From: AC-32 sp036522595 | Lineage (GTDB): Bacteria > Actinomycetota > Thermoleophilia > Gaiellales > Gaiellaceae | Direction of reading: 5' to 3' | DNA: 64,000 nucleotides | Assembly: GCA_036522595.1 (NCBI GenBank) | Contig: DATDFL010000288.1 | Location: forward strand, 11,633 to 75,632 | In this document: positions 1 through 8,146 of the stretch, piece by piece | Position numbering within the stretch: the stretch's first letter is position 1 | How the letters are laid out: each line of letters starts with the position of its first letter | Translations under genes and position numbers: made by a program | Notes under the pieces: generated by a model | The model's input: the letters and a program-made list of their open reading frames with translations, nothing else | The model's database searches: none | What the model was told of the DNA's origin: nothing

Positions 1-2115
1 GCGAATCTCGCCGCGCTCGCGCTGCGCAACGCGGAGAGCTTCGAAGAGCGCTCGCGCCAGGCGCGCGTGCAGCGTGGCTTCTACCGGATCGCCGCGGTGC
101 TGGCGGAGCCGATCTCGCTGGAGGAGACCCTCGACGCGCTGGCCCAGGCCGCTGCCGAGGCCCTTGGCGGCGCGAGCGCGGCGGTGATCATGCCCGGCCC
201 TGAAGACCTGAGCCTCGCCGGGCTTCATGGGCTGCCCGCGCCGCTGATCCGGTTCCTCGAGGACGGGCTCGCCGGGCCCGACGACCCGCTACGAGCATCA
301 GCCCGGAGGAGGCGCGTGCTCGCCGCCCCGAAGATCGCGGACGACGACCGCTTCGACGAGGACTGGCGTCGCATCGCGGAGGAGTGCGGGTACGGCTCGG
401 TGCTCGCCGCTCCGGTCGAGAGCCCGCGCAGCGACGACGGCGGCCTCGTGCTCGTCTTCTTCGCGGAAGAGCGGCGCTTCGCGGACGACGACCTCGAGCT
501 CGCGCGGAACCTGACCGCTGCGGCCCGCGGCGCACTTGAGCGCAGCGGCCTGTTCGAGGCCGAGCGGCGGCAGCGCGCCCTGGCGCAGGAGCTCGCCGAG
601 ACGTCCCGGATCCTCACCCCCGAGCTCGACCCGGCCGTCGTCCTGGACGAAGTCGTCCGCCGCGCGCCGAAGCTGCTCTCCGCAGACGCAGCCGTTCTTC
701 GACTCCTCGAGGGCGACGAGCTGGCTCCCGGTGCCGCGAGCGGCGTCTCCGACGAGGCCGCGCTCGACGTGCGCCTGCCCTCCACCGCGAGGCTCGCCGG
801 CGACGCGGTGCAGTCGCGAGGCCCGGTCGCGATCGCGGACGCCCGCGAGGACCAGCGCCTGCTGCAGGCCGACCCGGTCCTCGCCGCAGGCTACGCCGGC
901 TACGCGGCGGCTCCGCTCGTCGGTCCGGAGGGCACCGTGCACGGCGTGCTCTCCGTCTACACCGAGGAGCCCAGGTTCTGGGCGGCCGACGAGGTCGACA
1001 CGTTGGTGAGCTTCGCGCGCAACGTCTCGGCGGCGCTCTCGAGCGCCGAGCTCTACCAGCGCGTCGCCCTCGAGAGGGACCGCAGCGAGGCGATCCTCAA
1101 GAACATCGCCGACGGGATCGTGGCCGTCGACCGTGACGGGAAGGTCGTTCTCTGGAACGCCGCCGCGGAGGCGATCTCCGGCGTGCCGGCCGAGGAAGCG
1201 CTCGACCGCGCGCCGGCGGAAGTGCTGCAGCGCGAGCTCGAGTCGCCGGGCGACGCACCCAGCGGGGAGCGCCTCGTGTCGATCCGGCGCGGCGCCGAGG
1301 AGATCTGGCTCTCGCTCACGGAGGCGGTGATGCGAGATCCGGCCGGCGCGGTCGCGGGCCGCATCTTCGCGTTCAGGGACATCTCCGCCGAGCGCGTGGT
1401 CGAGCAGATGAAGCGCGAGTTCGTCTCGAACGTCTCCCGCGAGCTGCGCTCGCCGCTGACCTCCATCTACGGTTTCGGCGAGACGCTGCTCCGCGACGAC
1501 GTGCTGTTCGGCGAGGAGGAGCGCGAGACGTTCCTCCGCTACATCACGTCGGAGGCCGGCCGGCTGACTGCGATCGTCGACCGTCTGCTCGCGGTCGCGC
1601 GGCTCGACACCGGTGACCTGCAGGTGAACCTCGCAGCGACCGACGTGGGCGCCGTCGTCAGGGAGGTCGTCGGCACAGCGCAGTCCATCAGCGGGAGCGG
1701 ACACGAGTTCGTGCTCGACCTGCCGCCGGAGCAGATCGAGGCCGACGCCGACCGCGACAAGCTGCGGCAGATCGTCACCGACCTCGTGGAGAACGCGATC
1801 AAGTACTCGCCGGAAGGCGGCACGATCACGGTCTCGGTCAGCCGCCGCGAAGACGCGGTCGAGATCAGCGTCGACGACGAGGGCATCGGCATCCCGGAGT
1901 CCGAACGAGCCCGAATCTTCACCAAGTTCTACCGAGCCGAGTCGGAGGGGCGCGACCTCGCCAGCGGCGGCAGCGGCCTCGGCCTCTTCATCGCCAAGGA
2001 GCTCCTCGCGGCGATGCGGGGCCGGATCTGGGTGCGCCCTCGCGCCGGCAGGGGCTCGAGCTTTGTGTTCACACTCCCGGCGGCTGGGCAAGCACTACTC
2101 AGCGAGCGCGAGTAA
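1..2115 (+). CDS. GAF/PAS sensor histidine-kinase-like protein, 5'-truncated, H-box His replaced by Arg
   Basis: The reading frame is open from base 1, and its first residues (ANLAALALRNAE...) look like the end of a GAF domain, so the gene starts outside the window; the GTG at 67 is probably internal. In order the visible 704 residues hold a GAF remnant, two more GAF domains (about 28-180 and 195-350), a PAS domain (about 362-470), a HisKA helix region (about 470-535) and a HATPase domain (about 575-695) with N-box (VENAIKYSPEGG), G1 (DDEGIGIP) and G2 (GGSGLGLFIA). The H-box reads NVSRELRSPL: the codon at 1438-1440 is CGC (Arg) where kinases have His. ATP binding looks intact but classical autophosphorylation should not be possible. 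It lies 9 bases upstream of a receiver protein, its likely partner. Domain calls are firm; activity is unknown. Confidence 0.93.
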   Translation, partial: ANLAALALRNAESFEERSRQARVQRGFYRIAAVLAEPISLEETLDALAQAAAEALGGASAAVIMPGPEDLSLAGLHGLPAPLIRFLEDGLAGPDDPLRASARRRRVLAAPKIADDDRFDEDWRRIAEECGYGSVLAAPVESPRSDDGGLVLVFFAEERRFADDDLELARNLTAAARGALERSGLFEAERRQRALAQELAETSRILTPELDPAVVLDEVVRRAPKLLSADAAVLRLLEGDELAPGAASGVSDEAALDVRLPSTARLAGDAVQSRGPVAIADAREDQRLLQADPVLAAGYAGYAAAPLVGPEGTVHGVLSVYTEEPRFWAADEVDTLVSFARNVSAALSSAELYQRVALERDRSEAILKNIADGIVAVDRDGKVVLWNAAAEAISGVPAEEALDRAPAEVLQRELESPGDAPSGERLVSIRRGAEEIWLSLTEAVMRDPAGAVAGRIFAFRDISAERVVEQMKREFVSNVSRELRSPLTSIYGFGETLLRDDVLFGEEERETFLRYITSEAGRLTAIVDRLLAVARLDTGDLQVNLAATDVGAVVREVVGTAQSISGSGHEFVLDLPPEQIEADADRDKLRQIVTDLVENAIKYSPEGGTITVSVSRREDAVEISVDDEGIGIPESERARIFTKFYRAESEGRDLASGGSGLGLFIAKELLAAMRGRIWVRPRAGRGSSFVFTLPAAGQALLSERE

Positions 2116-2124
2116 AGGGGAGGT

Positions 2125-2580
2125 ATGAATTCCGACCGGAACGTGAGGGTGCTGGTCATTGACGACGAGGCTCCGATCCGGCTGCTCTGCCGGGTCAACC
2201 TCGAGGCGGAGCAGATGGACGTCCTCGAGGCGAGCGACGGGCCGACTGGGCTGGAGAAGGCGCGCAACGGGGAGCCCGACGTGATCCTGCTCGACGTGAT
2301 GATGCCCGGGCTCGACGGGTGGCAGGTCGCCGAGGAGCTGATCGGCGACGACCGAACGCGCTCCATCCCGATCGTCTTCCTGACAGCCCGCGCCGAGGCG
2401 CGCGACCGCGCGCGTGGGCTCGACCTCGGCGGGATCGACTACGTCACGAAGCCGTTCAACCCCGTCGAGCTGGCCCCGCTTGTCCGGGAGCTGATCCACC
2501 GGGTCGACCTCGGCGAGCGCGAGGACGTGCGCCGCGAGAAGATCGCCGAGCTTCGGGATCTGATCGATCCCAACGAATAG
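2125..2580 (+). CDS. Single-domain response regulator (receiver only)
   Basis: The 151-residue protein is a CheY-like receiver with no output domain. It shows the acidic pair in VLVIDDE, the phospho-acceptor Asp57 in ILLDVMMPGLDGW, the Thr in FLTARAE and the Lys in DYVTKPFNP, so all residues needed for phosphorylation are present. A short charged helical tail follows the receiver. The ATG is preceded by AAAGGGGAGG at good spacing, and the gene follows the sensor-kinase-like gene by 9 bases, so the two are probably cotranscribed. Because the neighbouring kinase lacks its phosphorylatable His, the phosphate donor is unclear. Confidence 0.93.
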   Translation: MNSDRNVRVLVIDDEAPIRLLCRVNLEAEQMDVLEASDGPTGLEKARNGEPDVILLDVMMPGLDGWQVAEELIGDDRTRSIPIVFLTARAEARDRARGLDLGGIDYVTKPFNPVELAPLVRELIHRVDLGEREDVRREKIAELRDLIDPNE

Positions 2581-2609
2581 CTAACCAGCTATCCAGCTAT
2601 CGCTTTGCG

Positions 2610-3083
2610 TTACCGGCCCGCGAAGTCGGTCGTGATGACGGCCGCGCCGGCGTAGCCGCCGAAGGTGCCGACCCGTTCCCCGACGCCGACGGTGCGGTAG
2701 CCGGGCCGCAGGAGGTTCGCGCGGTGCTCCGGGCTAGCGAGCCAGAGGTTCACCACCGAATGCGCTTCGGAGAGTGCGCCGACCGCCCACGCGAGATTCT
2801 CGCCGATGCGCCTCGCCCGCACGCCTGCCCGGCGGATGCGTCTGGCGAAGGCGCCGTGGCTGAACGTGTTCGTTCGCAGCATTGCCAGTGAGTGCCTGCA
2901 AGCGGTGCGCTGGAGCCGCCCGTCGATCCGGAGCGGTGCGACCCCGTGCGCGTGCCGTGCTTCGTTCATCGCCTGGAGCAGTGCGAGCTCGGCCGCAGTG
3001 GGCGACGCCTTCGCCGGGCCGACCAAGGCCGAAAAAGCGAACGCGCAAACGACAACAACTACTGTCAGGACTCGCCGGGGCAC
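2610..3083 (-). CDS. Secreted CAP/SCP-domain protein
   Basis: The 157-residue protein starts at GTG 3083 with a signal peptide (MPRR, then a hydrophobic run to about residue 26 ending in AKA). The rest is a compact CAP domain: LLQAMNEARHAHGV at the start, FSHGAF, GENLAWAVG, and the C-terminal HRANLLRPGYRTVGVG followed by a beta strand. Bacterial proteins of this type are extracellular, usually of unknown substrate. It converges on the response regulator with a 29-base gap. The upstream region is a short AT-rich island, and TTATAT on the minus strand just upstream of the GTG could serve as a -10 box. A paralogue lies at 17664-18197. Confidence 0.9.
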   Translation of the reverse strand: MPRRVLTVVVVVCAFAFSALVGPAKASPTAAELALLQAMNEARHAHGVAPLRIDGRLQRTACRHSLAMLRTNTFSHGAFARRIRRAGVRARRIGENLAWAVGALSEAHSVVNLWLASPEHRANLLRPGYRTVGVGERVGTFGGYAGAAVITTDFAGR

Positions 3084-3159
3084 GAGTGCCGGGCATATAA
3101 GCAGACCTTCCGGACGGAAAGCTCCTTGAAACTTGAGTTTTTACACTTTTCAAACAGCC

Positions 3160-3186
3160 AAATTTCCCGCTGGGAGCGGGAAGTTT
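3160..3186. other. Inverted repeat in AT-rich intergenic island
   Basis: AAATTTCCCGCT at 3160-3171 pairs with AGCGGGAAGTTT at 3175-3186 around a GGG loop, giving a 12-pair stem with one G-T wobble. It lies in a markedly AT-rich stretch (about 3090-3225) between the divergent CAP gene and tRNA-Pro. There is no clear T-tract on either side, so an operator or a structured leader is as likely as a terminator. The right arm overlaps the -35 box proposed for tRNA-Pro. Confidence 0.5.
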
Positions 3187-3212
3187 GCGATTTCTCACTT
3201 CAAAGTTAGACT
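3185..3212 (+). promoter_or_regulatory. Promoter of tRNA-Pro (TTGCGA-N16-TAGACT)
   Basis: TTGCGA at 3185-3190 and TAGACT at 3207-3212 are spaced by 16 bases, and the mature tRNA starts at 3226, 13 bases beyond the -10 box. The same boxes recur before ndk and rplU, which supports the call. The -35 box overlaps the right arm of the inverted repeat at 3160-3186. Confidence 0.65.
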
Positions 3213-3225
3213 GAAAATCGCGTTT

Positions 3226-3300
3226 CGGGACGTAGCGCAGCCTGGTTAGCGCGCCTGCTTTGGGAGCAGGAGGCCGGCGGTTCGAATCCGCCCGTCCCGA
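3226..3300 (+). tRNA. tRNA-Pro (anticodon TGG)
   Basis: A complete cloverleaf: acceptor CGGGACG/CGTCCCG with discriminator A, D-arm, anticodon stem CCTGC/GCAGG around loop TTTGGGA (anticodon TGG) and a TTCGAAT T-loop. The CCA end is not encoded. Length 75 bases. Confidence 0.97.
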
Positions 3301-3415
3301 CTCATCCGTCGCGGAGAGCGGCTCCGAACGCCCAGGCGACGCTTCCGAGCAGGAGGGTCGTAGATGGCAGGATCTCCTTAGGAACGAAGTCCAACAGGGC
3401 ACCAGAGGGAGCGGT

Positions 3416-4150
3416 GTGCTAGCGGTACGGCTGCACGATGACGGCTTGAAGGTTGAGGAGATCGAGACGCCGTCGCCGGATCCGGGCGAGGTGCTGGTGC
3501 GCGTGCATGCGGCAGCGATTACACGTGACGAGCTCGAGTGGCCGGTCGATCGGCTGCCGGCGATTCCGTCCTACGAGCTTTCGGGCGTTGTCGTCGGCAG
3601 CGGTGACGAGGTATATGCGCTCACGCCTTTCGATCGCGACGGCGTGGCTGCCGAGTACGCCGTCCTCCCAGCCGATGTGCTTGCACCGAAGCCCATGCGG
3701 CTGAGCCACGTCGAGGCGGCAGCTCTGCCGATGGGCGGGCTGACCGCCTGGCAAGCACTGTTTGTGCACGGGCGGCTCGCCCGAGGCGAGCGGGTTCTGG
3801 TCACGGGTGCCTCGGGCGGGGTTGGGCACATCGCCGTCCAGCTCGCGCGACACGCCGGCGCAGCGGTCGTGGAGAGCGGTCCGGCCGATCTGGTCTTCGA
3901 CACTCGCGGCGGCGACGTACCAGCCGGCGAGCGCGTGGTCACGATCGCAGAGGAGATGCCGGGCGCGACCTACTTCATCGTCGAACCCGACCACCAGCAA
4001 CTGCTGGAGTTGAGAACGCTCGTGGACGCAGGCGAGCTTCGAGCGGAGGTCGACTCGGTGTTTCCGCTCACGGAGGCCCGGGCGGCGTTCGAACGAGTCG
4101 CGGGCCGCGGGAAGCGTGGCAAGGTCGTGCTCGACGTCGCCACTGACTAG
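3416..4150 (+). CDS. Zinc-free MDR-family NAD(P)H:quinone oxidoreductase-like protein
   Basis: The 244-residue protein belongs to the medium-chain dehydrogenase/reductase superfamily. The N-terminal GroES-like half contains GEVLVRVHAAAITRDELEW and YELSGVVVG, and the Rossmann half carries GASGGVG for NAD(P)H. The catalytic zinc ligands of alcohol dehydrogenases are absent, which fits the quinone-oxidoreductase branch. It is short for the family (usually 310-330 residues): the end of the Rossmann domain is abbreviated before the C-terminal ARAAFERVAGRGKRGKVVL. I place the start at GTG 3416, preceded by AGAGGGA; upstream in-frame codons run into the tRNA and are not used. The substrate is unknown. 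Confidence 0.88.
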   Translation: MLAVRLHDDGLKVEEIETPSPDPGEVLVRVHAAAITRDELEWPVDRLPAIPSYELSGVVVGSGDEVYALTPFDRDGVAAEYAVLPADVLAPKPMRLSHVEAAALPMGGLTAWQALFVHGRLARGERVLVTGASGGVGHIAVQLARHAGAAVVESGPADLVFDTRGGDVPAGERVVTIAEEMPGATYFIVEPDHQQLLELRTLVDAGELRAEVDSVFPLTEARAAFERVAGRGKRGKVVLDVATD

Positions 4151-4222
4151 CCGGCGGGTGCGGGCTCGACCTCTGCCGTGGGCTGGCTCCAACGAAGGCC
4201 TGCCACGTCTGAATGACCTGGA

Positions 4223-7200
4223 CTACAGAGGAATTACCGGAGTCGAGACGACTCCGAGCCGCGCCAGCAGCGCCTTCGCTTCCTTGGCTTCGGCGCTGCC
4301 GTCCGCGCCGCGTCTTTCCGCCAGTTGCGCCAGGGCGTCGAGGGTGAGCGCCAGCTCGTAGGTCTCGTCCTCTGCACGGGCGACGTCGAGGCTCCGGTGC
4401 AGCGCTTCCTCGGCGACTTCGAGATCGCCATGCTGCAGCAGCGCGTAGCCGCGCAGGCGGAGGACGAGGGCGTGTTGGAGGTAGCCGCTGCCCGTCTGCT
4501 CGATCTCGGCCAGTGTCTCGTCGGCGCGATGCAGCGCGCCTTCGGAGTCGCCCGCGAACAGGGCTGCTTCCGCGAGGCGGGTCTTCACCTCGAGGAGCAG
4601 GCTCCCCGCGCGGATCTCGTCGGCGGTCGAGAGTGCCTGTCCGAGGAGCTCGAGCGCGTCCCCCACCCGGCCCTCGCGCGCCGCCGTGCGGCCGAGGTTC
4701 GACAGCGCCGCCGTGGCGAGCAACCGGTGTCCCGAGGTCTCGAAGACCTCGCGCGCCTCTGTGAAGAGCTCGCCCGCCGTCGTCAGGTAGCCCTGGTCGG
4801 ACTTGATCTCGCCGATGTTGCTCGTGATCGTCGCGGCGCCGACGACGTCGCCGATGCGCTCGCGCAGCGCCTTGCTCCGCTCGTAGCAGTCGAGCGCCTC
4901 GCGCCAGCGGCCTTCGTAGTACGCGTCCACGCCGAGGTTGTTGAGCGCGTTCGCCTGGCCGAGCAGATCGCCGATCTCCTCGTAGATCGGCAGCGCGATC
5001 CCGCGGAACGCCGCGCGCTCCGGGCTCCGGTTGGAGATGTACGCGTAGTGGAGCAGGTGGTAGGCGTGGGCAAGCGCGGGCAGATCGCCGACCTGGTTCG
5101 CCTCGTCGATGACGCGTCGGCACCACTCGGCGCCGGCGGCGAACTCGCCCTGCCGCACGCGCACTCCGGCGTACGCGAGCGAGAGCTCGAAGCGCATCCG
5201 CTGCTGCTCGGCCGGCTGCAGCGAGTCCAGCGATTGGAGCCCGCGGTTGTACCAGCGGAGCGCGGCCGAGTAGCGGCCGAAGCGTTCGCGGATGACGCCT
5301 TCCTTGTGCAGGAGCCGCGGGTGGCTTTCGAGCTTCCGTGCCTTCGAGTACGCCTCGGCCGCATCGGCATAGAGGCCGGCGAGCTCGCTCACGTCTCCGA
5401 CCGACTCCCAGACGCGCGCAAGCTCCTCGGACGGCAGGTCGAGCTTCGGCGCGGCCCCGAGCGCGCGGCGGTAGAACGAGGCGGCTTCGACGTTGGCGAA
5501 CTTCGCCTGCGCGCGCTCGCCCGCGACGAGGGAGTAGCGCCAGGTCTTGTCCACGTCGCCCGCGTGGGAGAAGTGCAGCGAGAGGAGCTCGGCGAACTCG
5601 CCGCGGCCTTCGTGCTCGATCCGTTCGTACGCCTCGCCGACCTTGGCGTGCAGCTCGCCGCGCCGCTTGTACGAGAGCCCCTCGTAAGCGGCGTCTCGGA
5701 TGAGCGCGTGGCGGAAGCGGAAGGCGCCGGCCGCGTACGGGTCGCGCTCGATGAACTCCGTCAGCCGGTCCCAGGCCTGGGAATCCGCGGAGGCCTCCGG
5801 ATCCTGCGCGAGGACGTCCGCGATCAGCTCTCCGCTGAAGGTCGCGCCGAGGACGGCCGCGTAGCGCAGCAGCGTCCGGTCGCCCGGCGGGAGCTTGTCG
5901 ATCCGCGTCGCGACGACGGCCTCGACGCTCTCCGGCAGCGCCTCCTCCTCGGGCGCGCGCGAGGACACGACGAGCTCCTGCAGGAAGAGCGGGTTTCCGC
6001 CGGCCCGGTCGGCGATCGCGGCGACCTCGTGCTGGAGCATCCCGTCGGCAGCGGCGGCGCCGATCAGCTCGCGCGCCTCGTCGGCGGACAGCGGCTGGAG
6101 CTGGATCGTCATCGCCGGGATCGGCGGCACGCCGTCGGCCGCGGAGAAGCCGCCTTCGACCGGCCGCCGCGTCACGCAGATCAGCCACGGCCGGGTCGGC
6201 ACCTGGCCGCCCAGGTGGCGCAGGAGCTCGGACGACGCCTCGTCCATCCAGTGCGCGTCCTCCACGACGAGCAGCGTCGGATCGGGCAGGAGCTTCGTCA
6301 GCAGGGTCTCCATGACGCCGTGCAGACGGGCGCGGCGGAAGGCAGGCTGCAGCTCGTCGACCTCCCGCGTCGCTTCGACCGGGAGGTCGAGGACCATCCC
6401 GACGAGCGGCAGCCACGGGACGAGCTCCGGATCGAGCGCTTCGACCTCCTCGCGGAGCCTCGTGAGATCCAGGAGGCTGTGGAGCAGCCCGCGGAACGCG
6501 AAGTACGGCGTCGAGGCCTCGTACTGCTCGCAGACGGCCGCGAGGGCGCGGAGGTCGGGCGCCCGCGTCTGCAGCTCTTCTACGAGACGCGACTTGCCGA
6601 GGCCGGGCTCGCCGATCAGCTCGACCATGTTCCCGAATCCCATCCGCACGGGCCCGAGCGCCGCGGAGACGATCGTCAGCTCGCGCTCCCGGCCGACGAA
6701 CGGCACGCGCTGCTCCGGAGCCTCCTCTGCAGGCGCCGTGACGGAGTGGACGTCGAGCGCCGTGACGAGCCCCTCGATCCCCTTGAGCGGGAACGGCTCG
6801 AGCTCGGTGGTCGCGAACGTGCTCCGGCAGCGTTCGAGGAACTCCGGGGTGGCGAGCAGCTGGCCCGGCTGCGCCTTGCCCATCAGCCGCGCCGCCAGTG
6901 CGGCCGTCTTGCCGAGGATCGTGTACGTGCGCCTGAACCTGGCGCCGACCTCCCCTGCGAAGACCCGGCCGCGGCTGACCCCGATCCGTAGCGGCAGCCG
7001 GTGCCGGCCGGCGGCGATGCCGAGCACGGTCCGCAGGAGGCGCTCCTCGTCCTCGCCCTCGGTTCTCGGCGCCCCCGCGACCAGGATCATCTTGACGCCG
7101 TCGCTGTCGATGTCGGTCTCGAGGAAGGTGACGCCGTGCTCTTCAGCCACGCGCTGCGCCGAGACGACGACCTCTTCGAGCGCTTCGCCCACAGCCTCCG

Positions 7201-8005
7201 CGCCCTCTGCGGCTAGCAGCGCGTCGACGCCGCCGACGTGGACGAACGCGACCGAAGCTTGGCGGTGCTCCGGCTCGGTGTCGCCGGCTTCGAGGTGACG
7301 GCGAACGCGCGCCGGCACAGAGGCCCCGAGGTCGAGGCCTTCCAGCGGCGGCAGCGGCTCGATTCCGGCGGGCCCGCCCGGTGCGGCCGTCAGATGGCGT
7401 CCGCCGCTGTCGGCCTCGCCGAACAACGCGTCCGGGAGGCGAGAAGCGGTCTCGTCGCTGACGAGGATCTCCCCGGCTTCAGCCGCGCTCTCCATCTCGA
7501 CGGTCTTCGTGACACCGGGCCCCGCGAGCAGCAGCTCCCGGTGCGACTCCCCGACGAGGAAAAAGTCGTAGACGTCGCTGTGGATCCCGACGTGCATCTT
7601 CAGCGTCACCGGGCCGACCGAGGTCTGCGGCCGCCCGAGCTCTTTGAGGGCCGTCCTCATGCCGAATGCCGCGTCGCATGCCCGCTCCCTGTGGTCCTCG
7701 CCCGAGAAGAACAGCAGCAGCGCGTCGCCGCCGAACTTGAGCAACCCGCCGCCGAACGCGTACGCAACGTCGAGCAGGCGCGCGAAGACGAGGTTCATCA
7801 CGTCCGTGACCTCCTCCGCGCCGAGCTTGCCCTTCGTGGCCAGCCGCTCCGACATCGCCGTGAAGCCGGAGATGTCCACGAAGGCAAGCGTCCCCTCGAG
7901 CTCGCGCCTGCGGGCGTCGGGAGCGTCCCGCAGCCAGTCGACGACGACTCGAGGGACGAACGGGGTGAGATCGACCGGCGGCGCGGTCTCAGGAGCCGCC
8001 ATCAC
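4223..8005 (-). CDS. Tandem class III cyclase / AAA-type ATPase / TPR signalling protein
   Basis: The 1260-residue protein starts at GTG 8005 (ATG 8002 is an alternative). Residues about 38-200 form a class III nucleotide cyclase domain with both metal Asp positions present (AFVDISGFTA and KFGGDALLLFF). A second cyclase-like domain (about 245-420) has lost the first metal site (AFVHVGG) and is probably a regulatory or heterodimer-like half. An ATPase domain follows, with Walker A GEPGLGKSR near 463 and Walker B LLVVEDAHWMDE near 580, then TPR-like helical repeats to the end (about 860-1240). There is no LuxR helix-turn-helix at the C-terminus. Whether it makes cAMP or cGMP cannot be read from sequence. 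A smaller relative is encoded at 33927-36368. It is divergent from the giant exoprotein gene. Confidence 0.92.
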   Translation of the reverse strand: MMAAPETAPPVDLTPFVPRVVVDWLRDAPDARRRELEGTLAFVDISGFTAMSERLATKGKLGAEEVTDVMNLVFARLLDVAYAFGGGLLKFGGDALLLFFSGEDHRERACDAAFGMRTALKELGRPQTSVGPVTLKMHVGIHSDVYDFFLVGESHRELLLAGPGVTKTVEMESAAEAGEILVSDETASRLPDALFGEADSGGRHLTAAPGGPAGIEPLPPLEGLDLGASVPARVRRHLEAGDTEPEHRQASVAFVHVGGVDALLAAEGAEAVGEALEEVVVSAQRVAEEHGVTFLETDIDSDGVKMILVAGAPRTEGEDEERLLRTVLGIAAGRHRLPLRIGVSRGRVFAGEVGARFRRTYTILGKTAALAARLMGKAQPGQLLATPEFLERCRSTFATTELEPFPLKGIEGLVTALDVHSVTAPAEEAPEQRVPFVGRERELTIVSAALGPVRMGFGNMVELIGEPGLGKSRLVEELQTRAPDLRALAAVCEQYEASTPYFAFRGLLHSLLDLTRLREEVEALDPELVPWLPLVGMVLDLPVEATREVDELQPAFRRARLHGVMETLLTKLLPDPTLLVVEDAHWMDEASSELLRHLGGQVPTRPWLICVTRRPVEGGFSAADGVPPIPAMTIQLQPLSADEARELIGAAAADGMLQHEVAAIADRAGGNPLFLQELVVSSRAPEEEALPESVEAVVATRIDKLPPGDRTLLRYAAVLGATFSGELIADVLAQDPEASADSQAWDRLTEFIERDPYAAGAFRFRHALIRDAAYEGLSYKRRGELHAKVGEAYERIEHEGRGEFAELLSLHFSHAGDVDKTWRYSLVAGERAQAKFANVEAASFYRRALGAAPKLDLPSEELARVWESVGDVSELAGLYADAAEAYSKARKLESHPRLLHKEGVIRERFGRYSAALRWYNRGLQSLDSLQPAEQQRMRFELSLAYAGVRVRQGEFAAGAEWCRRVIDEANQVGDLPALAHAYHLLHYAYISNRSPERAAFRGIALPIYEEIGDLLGQANALNNLGVDAYYEGRWREALDCYERSKALRERIGDVVGAATITSNIGEIKSDQGYLTTAGELFTEAREVFETSGHRLLATAALSNLGRTAAREGRVGDALELLGQALSTADEIRAGSLLLEVKTRLAEAALFAGDSEGALHRADETLAEIEQTGSGYLQHALVLRLRGYALLQHGDLEVAEEALHRSLDVARAEDETYELALTLDALAQLAERRGADGSAEAKEAKALLARLGVVSTPVIPL

Positions 8006-8146
8006 TAGCCTTTCGAGTGCACTTGTGACCTCTCCTCTTCCTCGCGCGGCGTTGCCATTGTCGCATGGTTGACAAAGTCCTAGAACCTGTCACATTGGAT
8101 CGGTTCCACGACAGGGATCGAGAGCGAACGGGGAGAGAGGTTAGTA
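8006..8146. promoter_or_regulatory. Divergent promoter region
   Basis: This 141-base gap separates two large divergent genes. TTGACA at 8069-8074 is a perfect consensus -35 on the plus strand, but no good TANNNT lies 16-19 bases downstream (ACATTG and TTGGAT are the nearest). GGGAGAGAGG at 8131-8140 is a strong ribosome binding site for the GTG at 8147. Confidence 0.4.

Noticed and set aside
298..2091. Minus-strand open frame opposite the sensor kinase
   Set aside because: It is a shadow of the kinase coding frame, with low-complexity Arg/Asp/Val composition and no motif.
3260..3415. Upstream extension of the oxidoreductase frame
   Set aside because: It runs across tRNA-Pro; GTG 3416 has a ribosome binding site and matches the start of homology.
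4325..6991. Plus-strand open frame of 888 codons opposite the cyclase/ATPase gene
   Set aside because: It is antisense to a protein with clear cyclase, Walker and TPR motifs, is rich in Arg/Glu/Leu typical of high-GC shadow frames, and shows no domain.
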